A stretch of 37,219 bases of DNA from a virus, in the IMG/VR virus record IMGVR_UViG_3300042892_000103, positions 1 through 37,219 of that record, one strand, 5' to 3'. The notes below the pieces were generated by a model, which was not told the origin of the DNA, did not search any database, and saw nothing but the letters and a program-made list of their open reading frames with translations. This document shows positions 1 through 7,207 of this stretch, piece by piece. Numbering within the stretch: position 1 is the stretch's first letter; every line of letters starts with the position of its first letter. Both the position numbers and the translations under genes were made by a program.

Positions 1-2
1 AT

Positions 3-989
3 GATGCATACAATGATGATTTAAAGAAAAGCATTAGAATTATTAAAGAATATGATCTATATGAGTTGTCCTTGGTTGATAATCCAGCAAACCAATTTGC
101 AAACATTGTATCCATTGAAAAAGTAAATGGTCAAAATGTAGTTGGTGGATATCTTTCAAAGGCAGAAATTGAAAATGTTTTTTGGGACAAAGAAACTGGC
201 ATTGTAATGGTTTCAGAGTCTGAAAGTGAGACAAGTCCTACATCAGGAAATCCAATGCAAAACATTGGTTTTATTGAAAAGGGCGATAAGAATAATACAG
301 AAACAATAAAGTTCTTAGTTGATAGTGCTAAAGGCATTAGTACAATTAAGATTACAAAGGAGGTTAGTCCTATGACTGAAGCAACAGATGCAGTAGTTAA
401 AACTGCAGTTGAAGAAGTACAGGTCGCTCCAGAGGCACAGCCAGCAGAGGTTGTTGCAGAAGCAACTCAAGAAGTAGTTGCAGAAGCAGAAAAGATTGTT
501 GCAGAAGCAACAGACATCCCTGCAGTCAATGAGGTAGCACCAGCAGTTGAAGAACTTGCTATTGCTAAATCAGAAGACGGTAGTGCAGATTCTTCCGTTG
601 AAAAAACAGAAGAGGGAGAGGTAGCAGCAGTAGAAACTGTTGTTGAAAAATCTAACGAAGCAATTGTTGAGGCAGTTGCAGAAATTAAGAACTCTCTTAC
701 AAATGCCTTTGGCGATTTAGCAACAACCGTTAAGTCTCTTCATGAGCAGGTAGTTGCATTAAGCAAGTCTCTTGACAATGTATCAGGTGAGGTTAAAACC
801 GTATCTGCAGAAGTAAACAATGTTAAGGGAGTTTTTAATGAGTTTGGTAAGCGTGTAGATCTTGTAGAGCAAGACACCGCTTTCCGCAAGTCTGGCGATC
901 TAGGCGAGATCGTGCAGTTTGAACCTTCAAAAGTTCAGAAATCCCTATGGGGCGGTCGTTTCCTCACATCAACCGACCTATTTAAATAA
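3..989 (+). CDS. Prohead protease-scaffold fusion, 5' truncated
   Basis: The reading frame is open from base 3, so the gene begins before the window; an apparent TTG start at 66 is only an internal codon. The first visible residues contain ELSLVDNPAN, the motif that ends the catalytic domain of XkdF/HK97-type prohead proteases. The catalytic residues themselves lie upstream and cannot be checked. After about residue 120 the protein becomes rich in Ala, Glu and Val, then forms a likely coiled coil (roughly residues 215-280), and ends in a compact tail containing FRKSGDLG and WGGRFL. This layout, protease first and scaffold second, is known from actinophages and lambda-like phages: the scaffold guides procapsid assembly and the protease later digests it. 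The major capsid gene follows 29 bases later. The protease call rests on one motif plus position; the scaffold call rests on composition and context. Confidence 0.75.
   Translation, partial: DAYNDDLKKSIRIIKEYDLYELSLVDNPANQFANIVSIEKVNGQNVVGGYLSKAEIENVFWDKETGIVMVSESESETSPTSGNPMQNIGFIEKGDKNNTETIKFLVDSAKGISTIKITKEVSPMTEATDAVVKTAVEEVQVAPEAQPAEVVAEATQEVVAEAEKIVAEATDIPAVNEVAPAVEELAIAKSEDGSADSSVEKTEEGEVAAVETVVEKSNEAIVEAVAEIKNSLTNAFGDLATTVKSLHEQVVALSKSLDNVSGEVKTVSAEVNNVKGVFNEFGKRVDLVEQDTAFRKSGDLGEIVQFEPSKVQKSLWGGRFLTSTDLFK
356..364 (+). promoter_or_regulatory. Strong internal Shine-Dalgarno site
   Basis: AAAGGAGGT lies inside the protease-scaffold reading frame, 8 bases before an in-frame ATG at 372. 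It is the evidence for separate translation of the scaffold. Confidence 0.65.
372..989 (+). CDS. Nested in-frame scaffold protein (internal start)
   Basis: An ATG at 372, in the same frame as the protease fusion, is preceded by AAAGGAGGT at 356-364 with an 8-base gap to the start codon, one of the best ribosome binding sites in the window. Initiation here would make a 205-residue protein (MTEATDAVVK...) consisting only of the acidic Ala/Glu-rich part, the coiled coil and the C-terminal capsid-interacting tail, without the protease. This matches the known logic of lambda C/Nu3, in which the scaffold is an in-frame internal translation product needed in higher amounts than the protease. The site is seen directly; its use in vivo is inferred. 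Confidence 0.6.
   Translation: MTEATDAVVKTAVEEVQVAPEAQPAEVVAEATQEVVAEAEKIVAEATDIPAVNEVAPAVEELAIAKSEDGSADSSVEKTEEGEVAAVETVVEKSNEAIVEAVAEIKNSLTNAFGDLATTVKSLHEQVVALSKSLDNVSGEVKTVSAEVNNVKGVFNEFGKRVDLVEQDTAFRKSGDLGEIVQFEPSKVQKSLWGGRFLTSTDLFK
453..509 (+). repeat. Short repeated coding motif GTTGCAGAAGCA
   Basis: The 12-base unit GTTGCAGAAGCA occurs at 453-464, 477-488 and 498-509, encoding repeats of the type VAEA in the acidic linker of the scaffold. It suggests expansion of a low-complexity region by slippage or small duplications; no separate function is claimed. Confidence 0.6.
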
Positions 990-1018
990 GCAATAAAATC
1001 ACTAGGAGGTGAAAAATA

Positions 1019-2173
1019 ATGTCGGAACAAAATAAAGACCTAGAAAAAAACTATCCAGGCGCAGCAAGCAATTCCACAGCAGAGATTAACTCTGAAGGTG
1101 GATTTGTATCTGGTGGTATTGGTGGTGCAACAGGTTTAGATTCAGCAGGAGCGTCTGTAGGATCACAACTTGGTAACACTGCAACTGCAGCATTCGGTTC
1201 AACAACTGGAGCAAATGCAGTAAACCCAACAGGCGTAGCAGGTGGTATTCTAGCACCTGAACAGGCTCGTAGATTCATCGACTATGTGTGGGATGCAACA
1301 GTTCTCGCTAAAGATGGTCGTAGAGTTACAATGCGTGCTAACACAATGGAGATCGAAAAGGTCAACGTTGGAGAGCGTGTAATCCGTGCAGCAGCACAAG
1401 GTGCACCAGATTATACAAACATCGGCGCAACTTTTACAAAGGTTGAACTAACTACCAAAAAGATTCGTCTTGATTGGGAAGTATCAACAGAAGCACTTGA
1501 AGACAATATTGAAGGTGGAGCACTTGAAGATCATCTAGTTCGCTTGATGACTAACGCTTTCGCAAACGATATTGAAGATCTTGCTATTAATGGTTTAGGA
1601 TCAGGCAATGATGCCTTCCTTTCAATCATGCCTGGCTTCGTAAAGCAAACTCGTGGAACAGTCGGAAACGATGCTCACGAATATGCTGCAACAGTCGCAG
1701 ACGACAATTACACAACATCAGTAATGCAAGGCTTGCTATTAGCAATGCCTCGTAAGTACCGTGCACTTAAGAGCAATCTTAAGTTCTACGCAGGTACTGA
1801 TGCTTTTGCTGGTATTGTTCGTAACAACGGTACACTTGCAGATGCAATCTCAGCAGCGTTCTCAGACCGCACTGGTAGCACTCAAGCAAATCGTCAAGAA
1901 TATCTTGATGGTGGAACACAGACACTAGGTAATACACGTACTACTCGTGTACTTGGTGTAGATGTTCTTGAAGTTCCTTACTACCCTGCAGGTTATGTCG
2001 ATTTGACATTCCCTCAGAACCGTGTATGGGGCTTCCAGAGAGACATCACTGTAAACCGTGAATACAAGCCAAAGAAAGACACCATCGAATACACAGTATT
2101 CGTACGTTTTGGTATCCAATGGGAAGAACTAGATGCAGTCGCTTATGTCGACTCAGATAGTGCTGATTCCTAA
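1019..2173 (+). CDS. Major capsid protein (HK97 fold)
   Basis: This 384-residue protein forms the icosahedral shell. After a Gly/Ala/Ser-rich flexible N-terminal arm (about residues 10-80) comes the segment ILAPEQARRFIDYVWDATVL and then the E-loop and spine region typical of actinophage HK97-fold capsid proteins; the C-terminal part IEYTVFVRFGIQWEELDAVAY is also typical. There is no long N-terminal delta domain, consistent with a separate scaffold. The start is fixed by AGGAGGTGA at 1004-1012, close to a full match to the 3' end of 16S rRNA. Arginine is encoded almost entirely by CGT/CGC and G+C is clearly higher than in most neighbours (29 of 60 bases at 1261-1320), as expected for the most abundant phage protein. 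A hairpin terminator follows the stop codon. Confidence 0.92.
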   Translation: MSEQNKDLEKNYPGAASNSTAEINSEGGFVSGGIGGATGLDSAGASVGSQLGNTATAAFGSTTGANAVNPTGVAGGILAPEQARRFIDYVWDATVLAKDGRRVTMRANTMEIEKVNVGERVIRAAAQGAPDYTNIGATFTKVELTTKKIRLDWEVSTEALEDNIEGGALEDHLVRLMTNAFANDIEDLAINGLGSGNDAFLSIMPGFVKQTRGTVGNDAHEYAATVADDNYTTSVMQGLLLAMPRKYRALKSNLKFYAGTDAFAGIVRNNGTLADAISAAFSDRTGSTQANRQEYLDGGTQTLGNTRTTRVLGVDVLEVPYYPAGYVDLTFPQNRVWGFQRDITVNREYKPKKDTIEYTVFVRFGIQWEELDAVAYVDSDSADS

Positions 2174-2192
2174 GATCTAAAAGATCAAATAT

Positions 2193-2226
2193 TAGGGCGG
2201 GTAGCGTAAAAACTACCCGCCTTATT
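2193..2226 (+). terminator. Rho-independent terminator after capsid gene
   Basis: GGCGGGTAG (2196-2204) pairs perfectly with CTACCCGCC (2213-2221) around an 8-base A-rich loop; two or three further flanking pairs are possible. A short T-rich tail (TTATTCTTATT) follows. It sits 20 bases after the capsid stop codon and directly before a new promoter. Confidence 0.8.
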
Positions 2227-2233
2227 CTTATTC

Positions 2234-2242
2234 TGGTATAAT
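2234..2242 (+). promoter_or_regulatory. Extended -10 promoter TGGTATAAT
   Basis: A perfect extended -10 element follows immediately after the capsid terminator. No recognisable -35 box fits the region upstream, which is the terminator stem. Predicted transcription start is near 2249, giving a short leader with AGGAG (2256-2260) before the ATG at 2265. The pair terminator-promoter resets expression between the capsid gene and the connector genes. Confidence 0.6.
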
Positions 2243-2264
2243 TACAAATAAGCATAGGAGAATT

Positions 2265-2618
2265 ATGAACTTAACAATTGAAGAGTTATCAACTAAAACC
2301 GTAATGGCATTAAAGGCATACGCAAAAAAAAATAAAATAGAATTATTTGACGCAACAACTAAACTTGAAATATTAGAAATTCTTGCTAGTTGGATACCGC
2401 CAGTAAATAAAGAAGAACGAGTAGAAGAGGCAAACAAGGCAGAAAAATTAACAAACAAAGTAGCCCTACATTCACAAAGAAATCTACACATGGATAGTTT
2501 AGGTGCTTTAAAAGTAGGTTATAACATAGTCTCAAAGGAGGCATCGAAAAAGTGGTTAACTCACAGGTTGGTAAGAATAGCACCACCTGAAGAGGTAGCC
2601 GCATACTACGGTAAATAA
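2265..2618 (+). CDS. Capsid-adjacent protein with SAP/Rho-N-like N terminus
   Basis: This 117-residue protein begins with a small helical domain (about residues 3-45, LSTKTVMALKAYAKKNKIEL followed by a short loop and second helix) that resembles SAP/HeH/Rho N-terminal modules, which often bind nucleic acid. The C-terminal half (KVALHSQRNLHMDSLGALKV, then GYNIVSKEASKKWLTHRLVR) matches my recollection of a small protein found just after the capsid gene in many actinophages, whose role is not established; a head-tail connection or capsid decoration role is possible. The ATG is preceded by AGGAG. It starts a new transcription unit after the capsid terminator and is followed with only two bases of spacing by the adaptor gene. 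Confidence 0.7.
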   Translation: MNLTIEELSTKTVMALKAYAKKNKIELFDATTKLEILEILASWIPPVNKEERVEEANKAEKLTNKVALHSQRNLHMDSLGALKVGYNIVSKEASKKWLTHRLVRIAPPEEVAAYYGK

Positions 2619-2620
2619 AA

Positions 2621-3607
2621 ATGCAGATATTACGTCTTCCCCCATATCCACTTTCTGTAACTTACACAGTTCCAGACGCTAATGCTGATTATATAATCGT
2701 TATTGAAAACGTTGCAGAGTTAACAGAAATTGAAGAGGCTGTAGAGTCTAACGCTAGCAAACAAATTACCTATTCTTTAGACGGTAACTTTATTAAATAT
2801 GACAAATCATATGCATTAACAATATACGAAGATGGCGGATCATCTGGAGAAATTCTTGTTCGTGGCGACATTGTTGTAGAAGATAATTTAGAAATTATGA
2901 GACCTTACGTAGACCCTACACCACTTGCTACATCTGGAACAGCAACAGATATAGCCTTGTATAAAGGTTACGAAAATTTAGCAAGAGCAATAATTGACAG
3001 TATTGTTGGTGGATTCTACTATGACAGAACTTATTTAGAAGTAGTTGGTCAAGGAAATGATTATTTACCGCTTTGGAAAAAAACACATAAACTTTTAAAA
3101 ATATATGAAAATGCAGAATTAGTATACGATATAGAAAATGAAGAAGGTCCAGCCTTAACAGATTATACTTTTTTTATAACTAAAGATAAGACAGCAATTA
3201 CTAAAGATCCACTTGAAAACGTTGACTCTATAAATCGTGCAGAAAGAAGATATTCTCGCATACCTTTAGGCATATCTGACTCTATGAGTTTATTTGACAC
3301 AGAAGATAGTGGAAACACCCAAACCGTTGTTCCAGGCGTAGCATTTTCAGAAGGTGCAGATTATATTATATTAGCAGAAACAGGATATAAAGTTGTTCCA
3401 TACGATATTCAAGATGCAGCACTTATGCTCATTGATGATATTAAATGTGGTAAATTAGATTATTACAAGAGATATGTTAAAAACTATAGCACCGATCAAT
3501 TTAAAATTCAATATGATGAACGCCTAATTGACGGCACTGGAAATATATTAGTAGACAAAATACTAGATAAATACAAAGAAACGATTATCCGTCCAGGAGT
3601 ATTATAG
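2621..3607 (+). CDS. Head-tail adaptor-like protein
   Basis: A 328-residue protein in the position of the head-to-tail adaptor (HK97 gp6/SPP1 gp15 role), which docks on the portal ring. The first 95 residues look beta-rich; a helical part follows, with ALYKGYENLARAIIDSIVGG and a later helix around DIQDAALMLIDDIKCGKLDY, consistent with the helical bundle of adaptors. There is no good ribosome binding site before the ATG, so translation is probably coupled to the preceding gene. Its TAG stop overlaps the GTG start of the next gene by one base. The function is assigned from gene order and fold impression, not from a diagnostic motif. Confidence 0.6.
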   Translation: MQILRLPPYPLSVTYTVPDANADYIIVIENVAELTEIEEAVESNASKQITYSLDGNFIKYDKSYALTIYEDGGSSGEILVRGDIVVEDNLEIMRPYVDPTPLATSGTATDIALYKGYENLARAIIDSIVGGFYYDRTYLEVVGQGNDYLPLWKKTHKLLKIYENAELVYDIENEEGPALTDYTFFITKDKTAITKDPLENVDSINRAERRYSRIPLGISDSMSLFDTEDSGNTQTVVPGVAFSEGADYIILAETGYKVVPYDIQDAALMLIDDIKCGKLDYYKRYVKNYSTDQFKIQYDERLIDGTGNILVDKILDKYKETIIRPGVL

Positions 3608-4056
3608 TGGAAGACTGTACAACAACAGACTTTCTTTATCCAATGAAGGCTGATTTATATTATCCCATTATAACTCAAACACAATATGGACAAGCAACTA
3701 GAGAATGGTTTTATGATAGAACTATTATCTGCAATGCCACCTCTATAGGAGGAGCAGGTACTGAACAAATTAAGCCAGAAGCATTTTTACAACATGAAAA
3801 CAAACTAATAGCAAGAACAAAAACAGATCCTAGAACATCCTCAACTCAAACAGATAATGCAATCACTAACATTTTAGTTACAAACATTCGTAATGCTAAT
3901 GACGAAATTATTTATAAAGAAACAGCAGGACCAAGATCTGGACGTGGAACTATTTATGAAGTAGCAACAGTAGATCCTTTTAGTGGGCCATTTGGATCAG
4001 TTGAATACTTTAAAATATTATTGCGTAGAACAGAAAATCAAACTATAACAGACTAA
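3607..4056 (+). CDS. Head-tail stopper-like protein
   Basis: A 149-residue protein starting at a GTG that overlaps the previous stop. It has the size, beta-rich character and position of head-closure (stopper) proteins such as SPP1 gp16, which plug the connector after DNA packaging. The stretch ADLYYPIITQTQYGQATREW followed by ICNATSIGG resembles actinophage stoppers. The stop codon overlaps the next ATG (TAATG). Identification depends mainly on gene order. Confidence 0.55.
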   Translation: MEDCTTTDFLYPMKADLYYPIITQTQYGQATREWFYDRTIICNATSIGGAGTEQIKPEAFLQHENKLIARTKTDPRTSSTQTDNAITNILVTNIRNANDEIIYKETAGPRSGRGTIYEVATVDPFSGPFGSVEYFKILLRRTENQTITD

Positions 4057-4733
4057 TGATAATTACAACAAATACCAAAGGCTTTAACAAACAGATGAAC
4101 AACATTGTTCAATACGCTTTTGGATTTTTAGATGGTGCTCAAAAAGGTAAAACTGTTTTTTTAAAAAACCTAGGTGCAGGAACAATAGAGGCAATGGCTA
4201 GGTATGTAGATGTTTCAGCAAGAGGAAATCCAGCAGCACTTCAGCATGTTTATGAGTGGTATCAAGTTGGAAGCCCTAGTGCAAGATTGTTTGATATTAA
4301 TTACACCGTCAGCAATTTAGGATTAAGTATTAATTCAAAATTTAAACAATCAAAAACTGTTAAAAAAGATTCTAACGTACCATTTTATAATAAAGCAAAA
4401 ATCATGGAAGATGGTATTCCAGTTAAAATTAAACCTACAAGATCTCCAGTGTTGGTATTTAATGAAGGTGGACAAACAGTGTTTACCAAAAAATCAGTAG
4501 TTGTTTCTAATCCTGGAGGAAGTGAAGCAAGAGGTTCGTTTGAAAAAATTATGGATGAGTTTATTTTAAGATACTTTAAGCAATCATTTTTAAGGGCTAG
4601 TGGAATATATGACTATATTAAAAAACCAACAATATTTAAGAAAAATATTAAAGTTGGTTCTAGAATGGGCAGATCTAAGGGTATTGATACTGGCTTTAAA
4701 TGGATTGCTAATGCAAAGATTGGTGTAGAATAG
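4056..4733 (+). CDS. Neck/tail-completion protein, HK97 gp10-like
   Basis: A 225-residue basic protein (many Lys) in the slot normally held by HK97 gp10-family neck proteins, between stopper and tail terminator. It starts TKGFNKQMNNIVQYAFGFLD, has an apparent helix near its N terminus and a conserved-looking segment SPVLVFNEGGQTVFTKKSVV. These proteins complete the neck and help join head to tail. It is translationally coupled at both ends (1-base overlap before, 4-base gap after). Function is assigned from position with moderate support. Confidence 0.55.
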   Translation: MIITTNTKGFNKQMNNIVQYAFGFLDGAQKGKTVFLKNLGAGTIEAMARYVDVSARGNPAALQHVYEWYQVGSPSARLFDINYTVSNLGLSINSKFKQSKTVKKDSNVPFYNKAKIMEDGIPVKIKPTRSPVLVFNEGGQTVFTKKSVVVSNPGGSEARGSFEKIMDEFILRYFKQSFLRASGIYDYIKKPTIFKKNIKVGSRMGRSKGIDTGFKWIANAKIGVE

Positions 4734-4737
4734 TATT

Positions 4738-5307
4738 ATGGCACTAAATGTATTAAGTCAAACTGGCTTCCCGCCAACCTTTGTAAATGCTTTTGTTAAT
4801 AGTGAATTAAAAGAGTTTGGCTTAATGCCAACTGGACCAGAACCATTTCAGCCATTTTTTCCAGCACAGGTTCCTGATAGTGTCGAAGGTATTTATAATG
4901 ACATCCCATTTATTAGAAACAACCCAGATACAACAGTAATTATCTTTGATAGACTTATCAGATTTAGACCAACGACATTTTACAGACATAAAAGAGAGCA
5001 ATTAATATATTTTATTTATAGTCCAAATCTTTCTAAACTAATTGATACTACTAGGGTTATTATTGAATGCTTAGATAGAGAGGATGCCGCTGCTCAAGAC
5101 CTAAACCTCTGGATATCTCAAAATGACATTCTTGATGAAAGCGGCAATGCTATCCCTAAAAATGTATTTTTTCATAATATAAAGGTTTATCAAGCAGACG
5201 AAAGTAGGGATATCCTAGAATTAGCCTCTGCCAGAACCCTTGCACTCAACAAACTTGTAATAGAGTATGACTATCATACAAGCGGGGCATCAGAAAGATA
5301 CACATAA
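4738..5307 (+). CDS. Tail terminator-like protein
   Basis: A 189-residue protein located directly before the major tail protein, the usual place of the tail terminator that caps the tail tube and sets the joining interface (lambda gpU/SPP1 gp17 role). The segments TTVIIFDRLIRFRPTTFYRH, LIYFIYSPNLSKLIDTTRVI and the C-terminal LALNKLVIEYDYHTS fit the alpha/beta arrangement of that family. The following 75 bases hold a promoter and leader for the major tail protein. No residue-level signature proves the call. Confidence 0.55.
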   Translation: MALNVLSQTGFPPTFVNAFVNSELKEFGLMPTGPEPFQPFFPAQVPDSVEGIYNDIPFIRNNPDTTVIIFDRLIRFRPTTFYRHKREQLIYFIYSPNLSKLIDTTRVIIECLDREDAAAQDLNLWISQNDILDESGNAIPKNVFFHNIKVYQADESRDILELASARTLALNKLVIEYDYHTSGASERYT

Positions 5308-5312
5308 AACGG

Positions 5313-5321
5313 TGTTATAAT
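5313..5321 (+). promoter_or_regulatory. Extended -10 promoter TGTTATAAT
   Basis: A perfect extended -10 (TGT then TATAAT at 5316-5321) lies six bases after the tail terminator stop. Expected transcription start is near 5328, giving a leader of about 55 bases before the major tail protein, with AAGAGGTGA at 5370-5378 as ribosome binding site. It gives the abundant tube protein its own transcript. Confidence 0.6.
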
Positions 5322-5382
5322 TAACATGAGGAAACAAACGCCAAACAACTTAATATCTATTTCTATAGAAAGAGGTGAATAA

Positions 5383-6021
5383 ATGGCATACAGTCGTGGA
5401 ACATCGACCAACATTATCGTTGGCGCTGCAGCACTTTTTGTTGCAGACACAACCCTAACTCCAGGTACTCTGGAAAGTTTTGATACTGAAGAATCATTCA
5501 AGGAAACCCTTGCTGATGATGCAGGTTATACAAACGTAGGTTACACCATGAACGGTCTTGAATTACAGTTCCAACCAGACTTCGGTGAAGTACAGGTTGA
5601 CCAAATTCTTGACGTTGCTAAACTTTACAAGCAAGGCATGCAGGTAAATCTTGCAACTGCTTTTGCTGAGGCTACCCTTGAGAATCTTCTTTTGGCTCTA
5701 GCATTTAACTCAGACGAACTATCTGGATCAAAGGCATCTAACGCAGGACAGGTTTTAAACCTATCAGGTGGAGATATCGGCGAATGTCCAGTAGAACGTG
5801 GAATTGTTGCAGTAGGACCTGGCACAGGTGATTGTATTGACTCTCCATTCGTGGAACGTGTTTATACAGCATACCGTGCTTTGTCAATCGAAAACGTAAC
5901 AGTTTCAGCAAAGCGTGACGAGGCTTCAATGTTTGAAGTTTCATTCCGTTTGCTACCAGAAGATACTTCAGGCTCATACGGTAAGATCGTTGACCGTACC
6001 TTTGGAGACCTATTATCTTAA
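5383..6021 (+). CDS. Major tail (tube) protein
   Basis: A 212-residue protein that would polymerise into the tail tube. Its start MAYSRGTSTNIIVGAAALFV, the regularly alternating beta-type sequence and the C-terminal region SAKRDEASMFEVSFRLLPED fit actinophage tail tube proteins. It has its own promoter upstream, a strong ribosome binding site, CGT-biased arginine codons with raised G+C, and a strong terminator after the stop codon; all four mark it as a very highly expressed gene. It lies directly before the tail assembly chaperones and tape measure, which is the conserved siphovirus order. The absence of a sheath gene next to it argues against a contractile tail. Confidence 0.85.
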   Translation: MAYSRGTSTNIIVGAAALFVADTTLTPGTLESFDTEESFKETLADDAGYTNVGYTMNGLELQFQPDFGEVQVDQILDVAKLYKQGMQVNLATAFAEATLENLLLALAFNSDELSGSKASNAGQVLNLSGGDIGECPVERGIVAVGPGTGDCIDSPFVERVYTAYRALSIENVTVSAKRDEASMFEVSFRLLPEDTSGSYGKIVDRTFGDLLS

Positions 6022-6040
6022 TAGTTTAACTATTCTACAT

Positions 6041-6074
6041 AGCCCATGTCTTCGGATGTGGGCTTTGTTGTTTT
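6041..6074 (+). terminator. Terminator with UUCG tetraloop
   Basis: AGCCCATGTC (6041-6050) pairs with GATGTGGGCT (6055-6064), ten pairs including two G-U wobbles, closed by the very stable C(UUCG)G tetraloop at 6051-6054. A T-rich tract (TTTGTTGTTTT) follows. It ends the major tail protein transcript. Confidence 0.88.
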
Positions 6075-6075
6075 A

Positions 6076-6084
6076 TGGTAAAAT
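6076..6084 (+). promoter_or_regulatory. Extended -10 promoter TGGTAAAAT, leaderless output
   Basis: The element lies directly behind the terminator tail and its -10 hexamer TAAAAT ends nine bases before the ATG at 6094. With the usual start 6-9 bases after the hexamer, the mRNA would begin at or within three bases of the start codon. No Shine-Dalgarno sequence is present. Confidence 0.5.
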
Positions 6085-6093
6085 TGAATTTAT

Positions 6094-6807
6094 ATGGCAA
6101 CTACAATATATAACTCTCAAACAGTGTATTTATTCGACGGTACGGAATTAGAAATAATACCATTGAAGATAAAATATTTGCGTGAATTTATGCAAACCTT
6201 TAAAGAGATAAAAAAAACAAAAACTGATGACGAGGCAATAGAAGTATTGGTTGAATGTGTGCGGGTATGTATGAAACAATATTACCCTTCAATATCTAAA
6301 AGCGTTCAAGATGTAGAAGATAGTATAGATATGCCTACAATATATAAAGTATTAGATACCGCTGCTGGAATTAAAATTAATAAAAAGTCAGAAGAACGAG
6401 TCAAGGATCAGGCATTAGACAGTGGCCAAACCTGGGAAACATTAGATCTTGCAAAGTTAGAATCTGAGGTTTTTTTGCTGGGTATATGGAAAGACTATCA
6501 AGAATTAGAAACATCATTATCTATGCCAGAACTTATGGCAACCCTAGAGGTAAGTAGAGAATTAGATTATACAGAAAAAAAATTTATGGCTGCAATTCAG
6601 GGGGTAGACTTAGATAAAGAATCAAATAAAGACAAGGGTCAAAAAGAGTGGGAAGACATGAAGGCTAGAGTATTTAGTAAAGGTCAAACAAAAGATAGCA
6701 ATGATGTTTTAGCATTACAAGGTGTTAATGCCCAAAAAGCAGGGTTTGGCATAGGGGATGGTTTAGATTATGAAGATCTTAGAGATCCATCTGTTATTAA
6801 AAAATAG
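6094..6807 (+). CDS. Tail assembly chaperone, long form (GT-like)
   Basis: A 237-residue protein. Residues 1-96 match the short chaperone encoded next (about 40 percent identity by eye, shared MATT start, DGT, PLKI, ECV, PT-YK). The rest is an extension ending in a region (KFMAAIQGVDLDKE, EWEDMKARVFSKGQ, GFGIGDGLDYEDL) that resembles the C-terminal T part of frameshifted gpGT proteins of actinophages. Such chaperones coat the tape measure during tail assembly, and the T part recruits tail tube subunits. Here the long form is a single uninterrupted gene, not a frameshift product. It has no ribosome binding site and lies so close to its -10 element that a leaderless mRNA is likely. Confidence 0.75.
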   Translation: MATTIYNSQTVYLFDGTELEIIPLKIKYLREFMQTFKEIKKTKTDDEAIEVLVECVRVCMKQYYPSISKSVQDVEDSIDMPTIYKVLDTAAGIKINKKSEERVKDQALDSGQTWETLDLAKLESEVFLLGIWKDYQELETSLSMPELMATLEVSRELDYTEKKFMAAIQGVDLDKESNKDKGQKEWEDMKARVFSKGQTKDSNDVLALQGVNAQKAGFGIGDGLDYEDLRDPSVIKK

Positions 6808-6815
6808 ACTCCTTA

Positions 6816-6824
6816 TGCTATAAT
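6816..6824 (+). promoter_or_regulatory. Extended -10 promoter TGCTATAAT
   Basis: A perfect extended -10 lies in the 45-base gap between the two chaperone genes. The predicted start near 6831 leaves a leader of about 22 bases containing AGGAGG at 6840-6845, seven bases before the ATG at 6853. Confidence 0.65.
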
Positions 6825-6852
6825 TGACATAGCCTATATAGGAGGATACACA

Positions 6853-7185
6853 ATGGCAACAACAGTACATGAGGGCGCAGAACTTACTCTCATTGATGGT
6901 ACAAAAATCAAGGTACGTCCACTTAAGATTTCCTTGCTTCGTCCATTTATGAAGAAGTTTGAGCAAGTGGCAGGGGTAGCAGAAGATAATGAAAAGTCAA
7001 TGACTCTTCTTATTGAATGCGTACAGATTGCTATGGAACAATACAGTCCAGAACTATCTAAAGATGTTAGTAAACTAGAAGAGGTCCTAGACCTTCCAAC
7101 AGTTTATAAGATTATTGAAGCCGCTTCTGGAGTTAAATTAGCAGATGCAAACGCTCTTTTAAACACAGTGCTTGCAAACAATTAA
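6853..7185 (+). CDS. Tail assembly chaperone, short form (G-like)
   Basis: A 110-residue protein that is a paralogue of the N-terminal domain of the preceding long chaperone. It ends shortly after the shared domain (PTVYKIIEAASGVKL). It has its own perfect extended -10 promoter and a perfect AGGAGG ribosome binding site, so it should be made in much larger amount than the long form, as gpG is relative to gpGT in lambda. No open frame exists after its end into which a ribosome could shift before the tape measure start at 7208. The role as chaperone is inferred from similarity, size and the invariant position before the tape measure gene. Confidence 0.75.
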   Translation: MATTVHEGAELTLIDGTKIKVRPLKISLLRPFMKKFEQVAGVAEDNEKSMTLLIECVQIAMEQYSPELSKDVSKLEEVLDLPTVYKIIEAASGVKLADANALLNTVLANN

Positions 7186-7207
7186 ATAATAAAAGAGGTG
7201 TAAATGA

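Noticed and set aside
66-989. TTG at 66 as true start of the protease-scaffold gene
   Set aside because: The frame is open to the window edge and codes for the conserved ELSLVDNPAN block across the TTG, so the gene is simply cut by the window start.
5326-5382. 18-codon upstream ORF (MRKQTPNNLISISIERGE) ending exactly at the major tail protein start
   Set aside because: Its ATG lies only five bases after the -10 hexamer, so the predicted transcript begins within or after that ATG. No ribosome site is present. Probably chance.
6210-6227. A-AAA-AAA heptamer in correct register for -1 frameshift in the long chaperone gene
   Set aside because: A shift there reaches a TGA at 6225-6227 after three codons, giving a fragment of about 45 residues with no useful extension. 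The long form is already one continuous gene.
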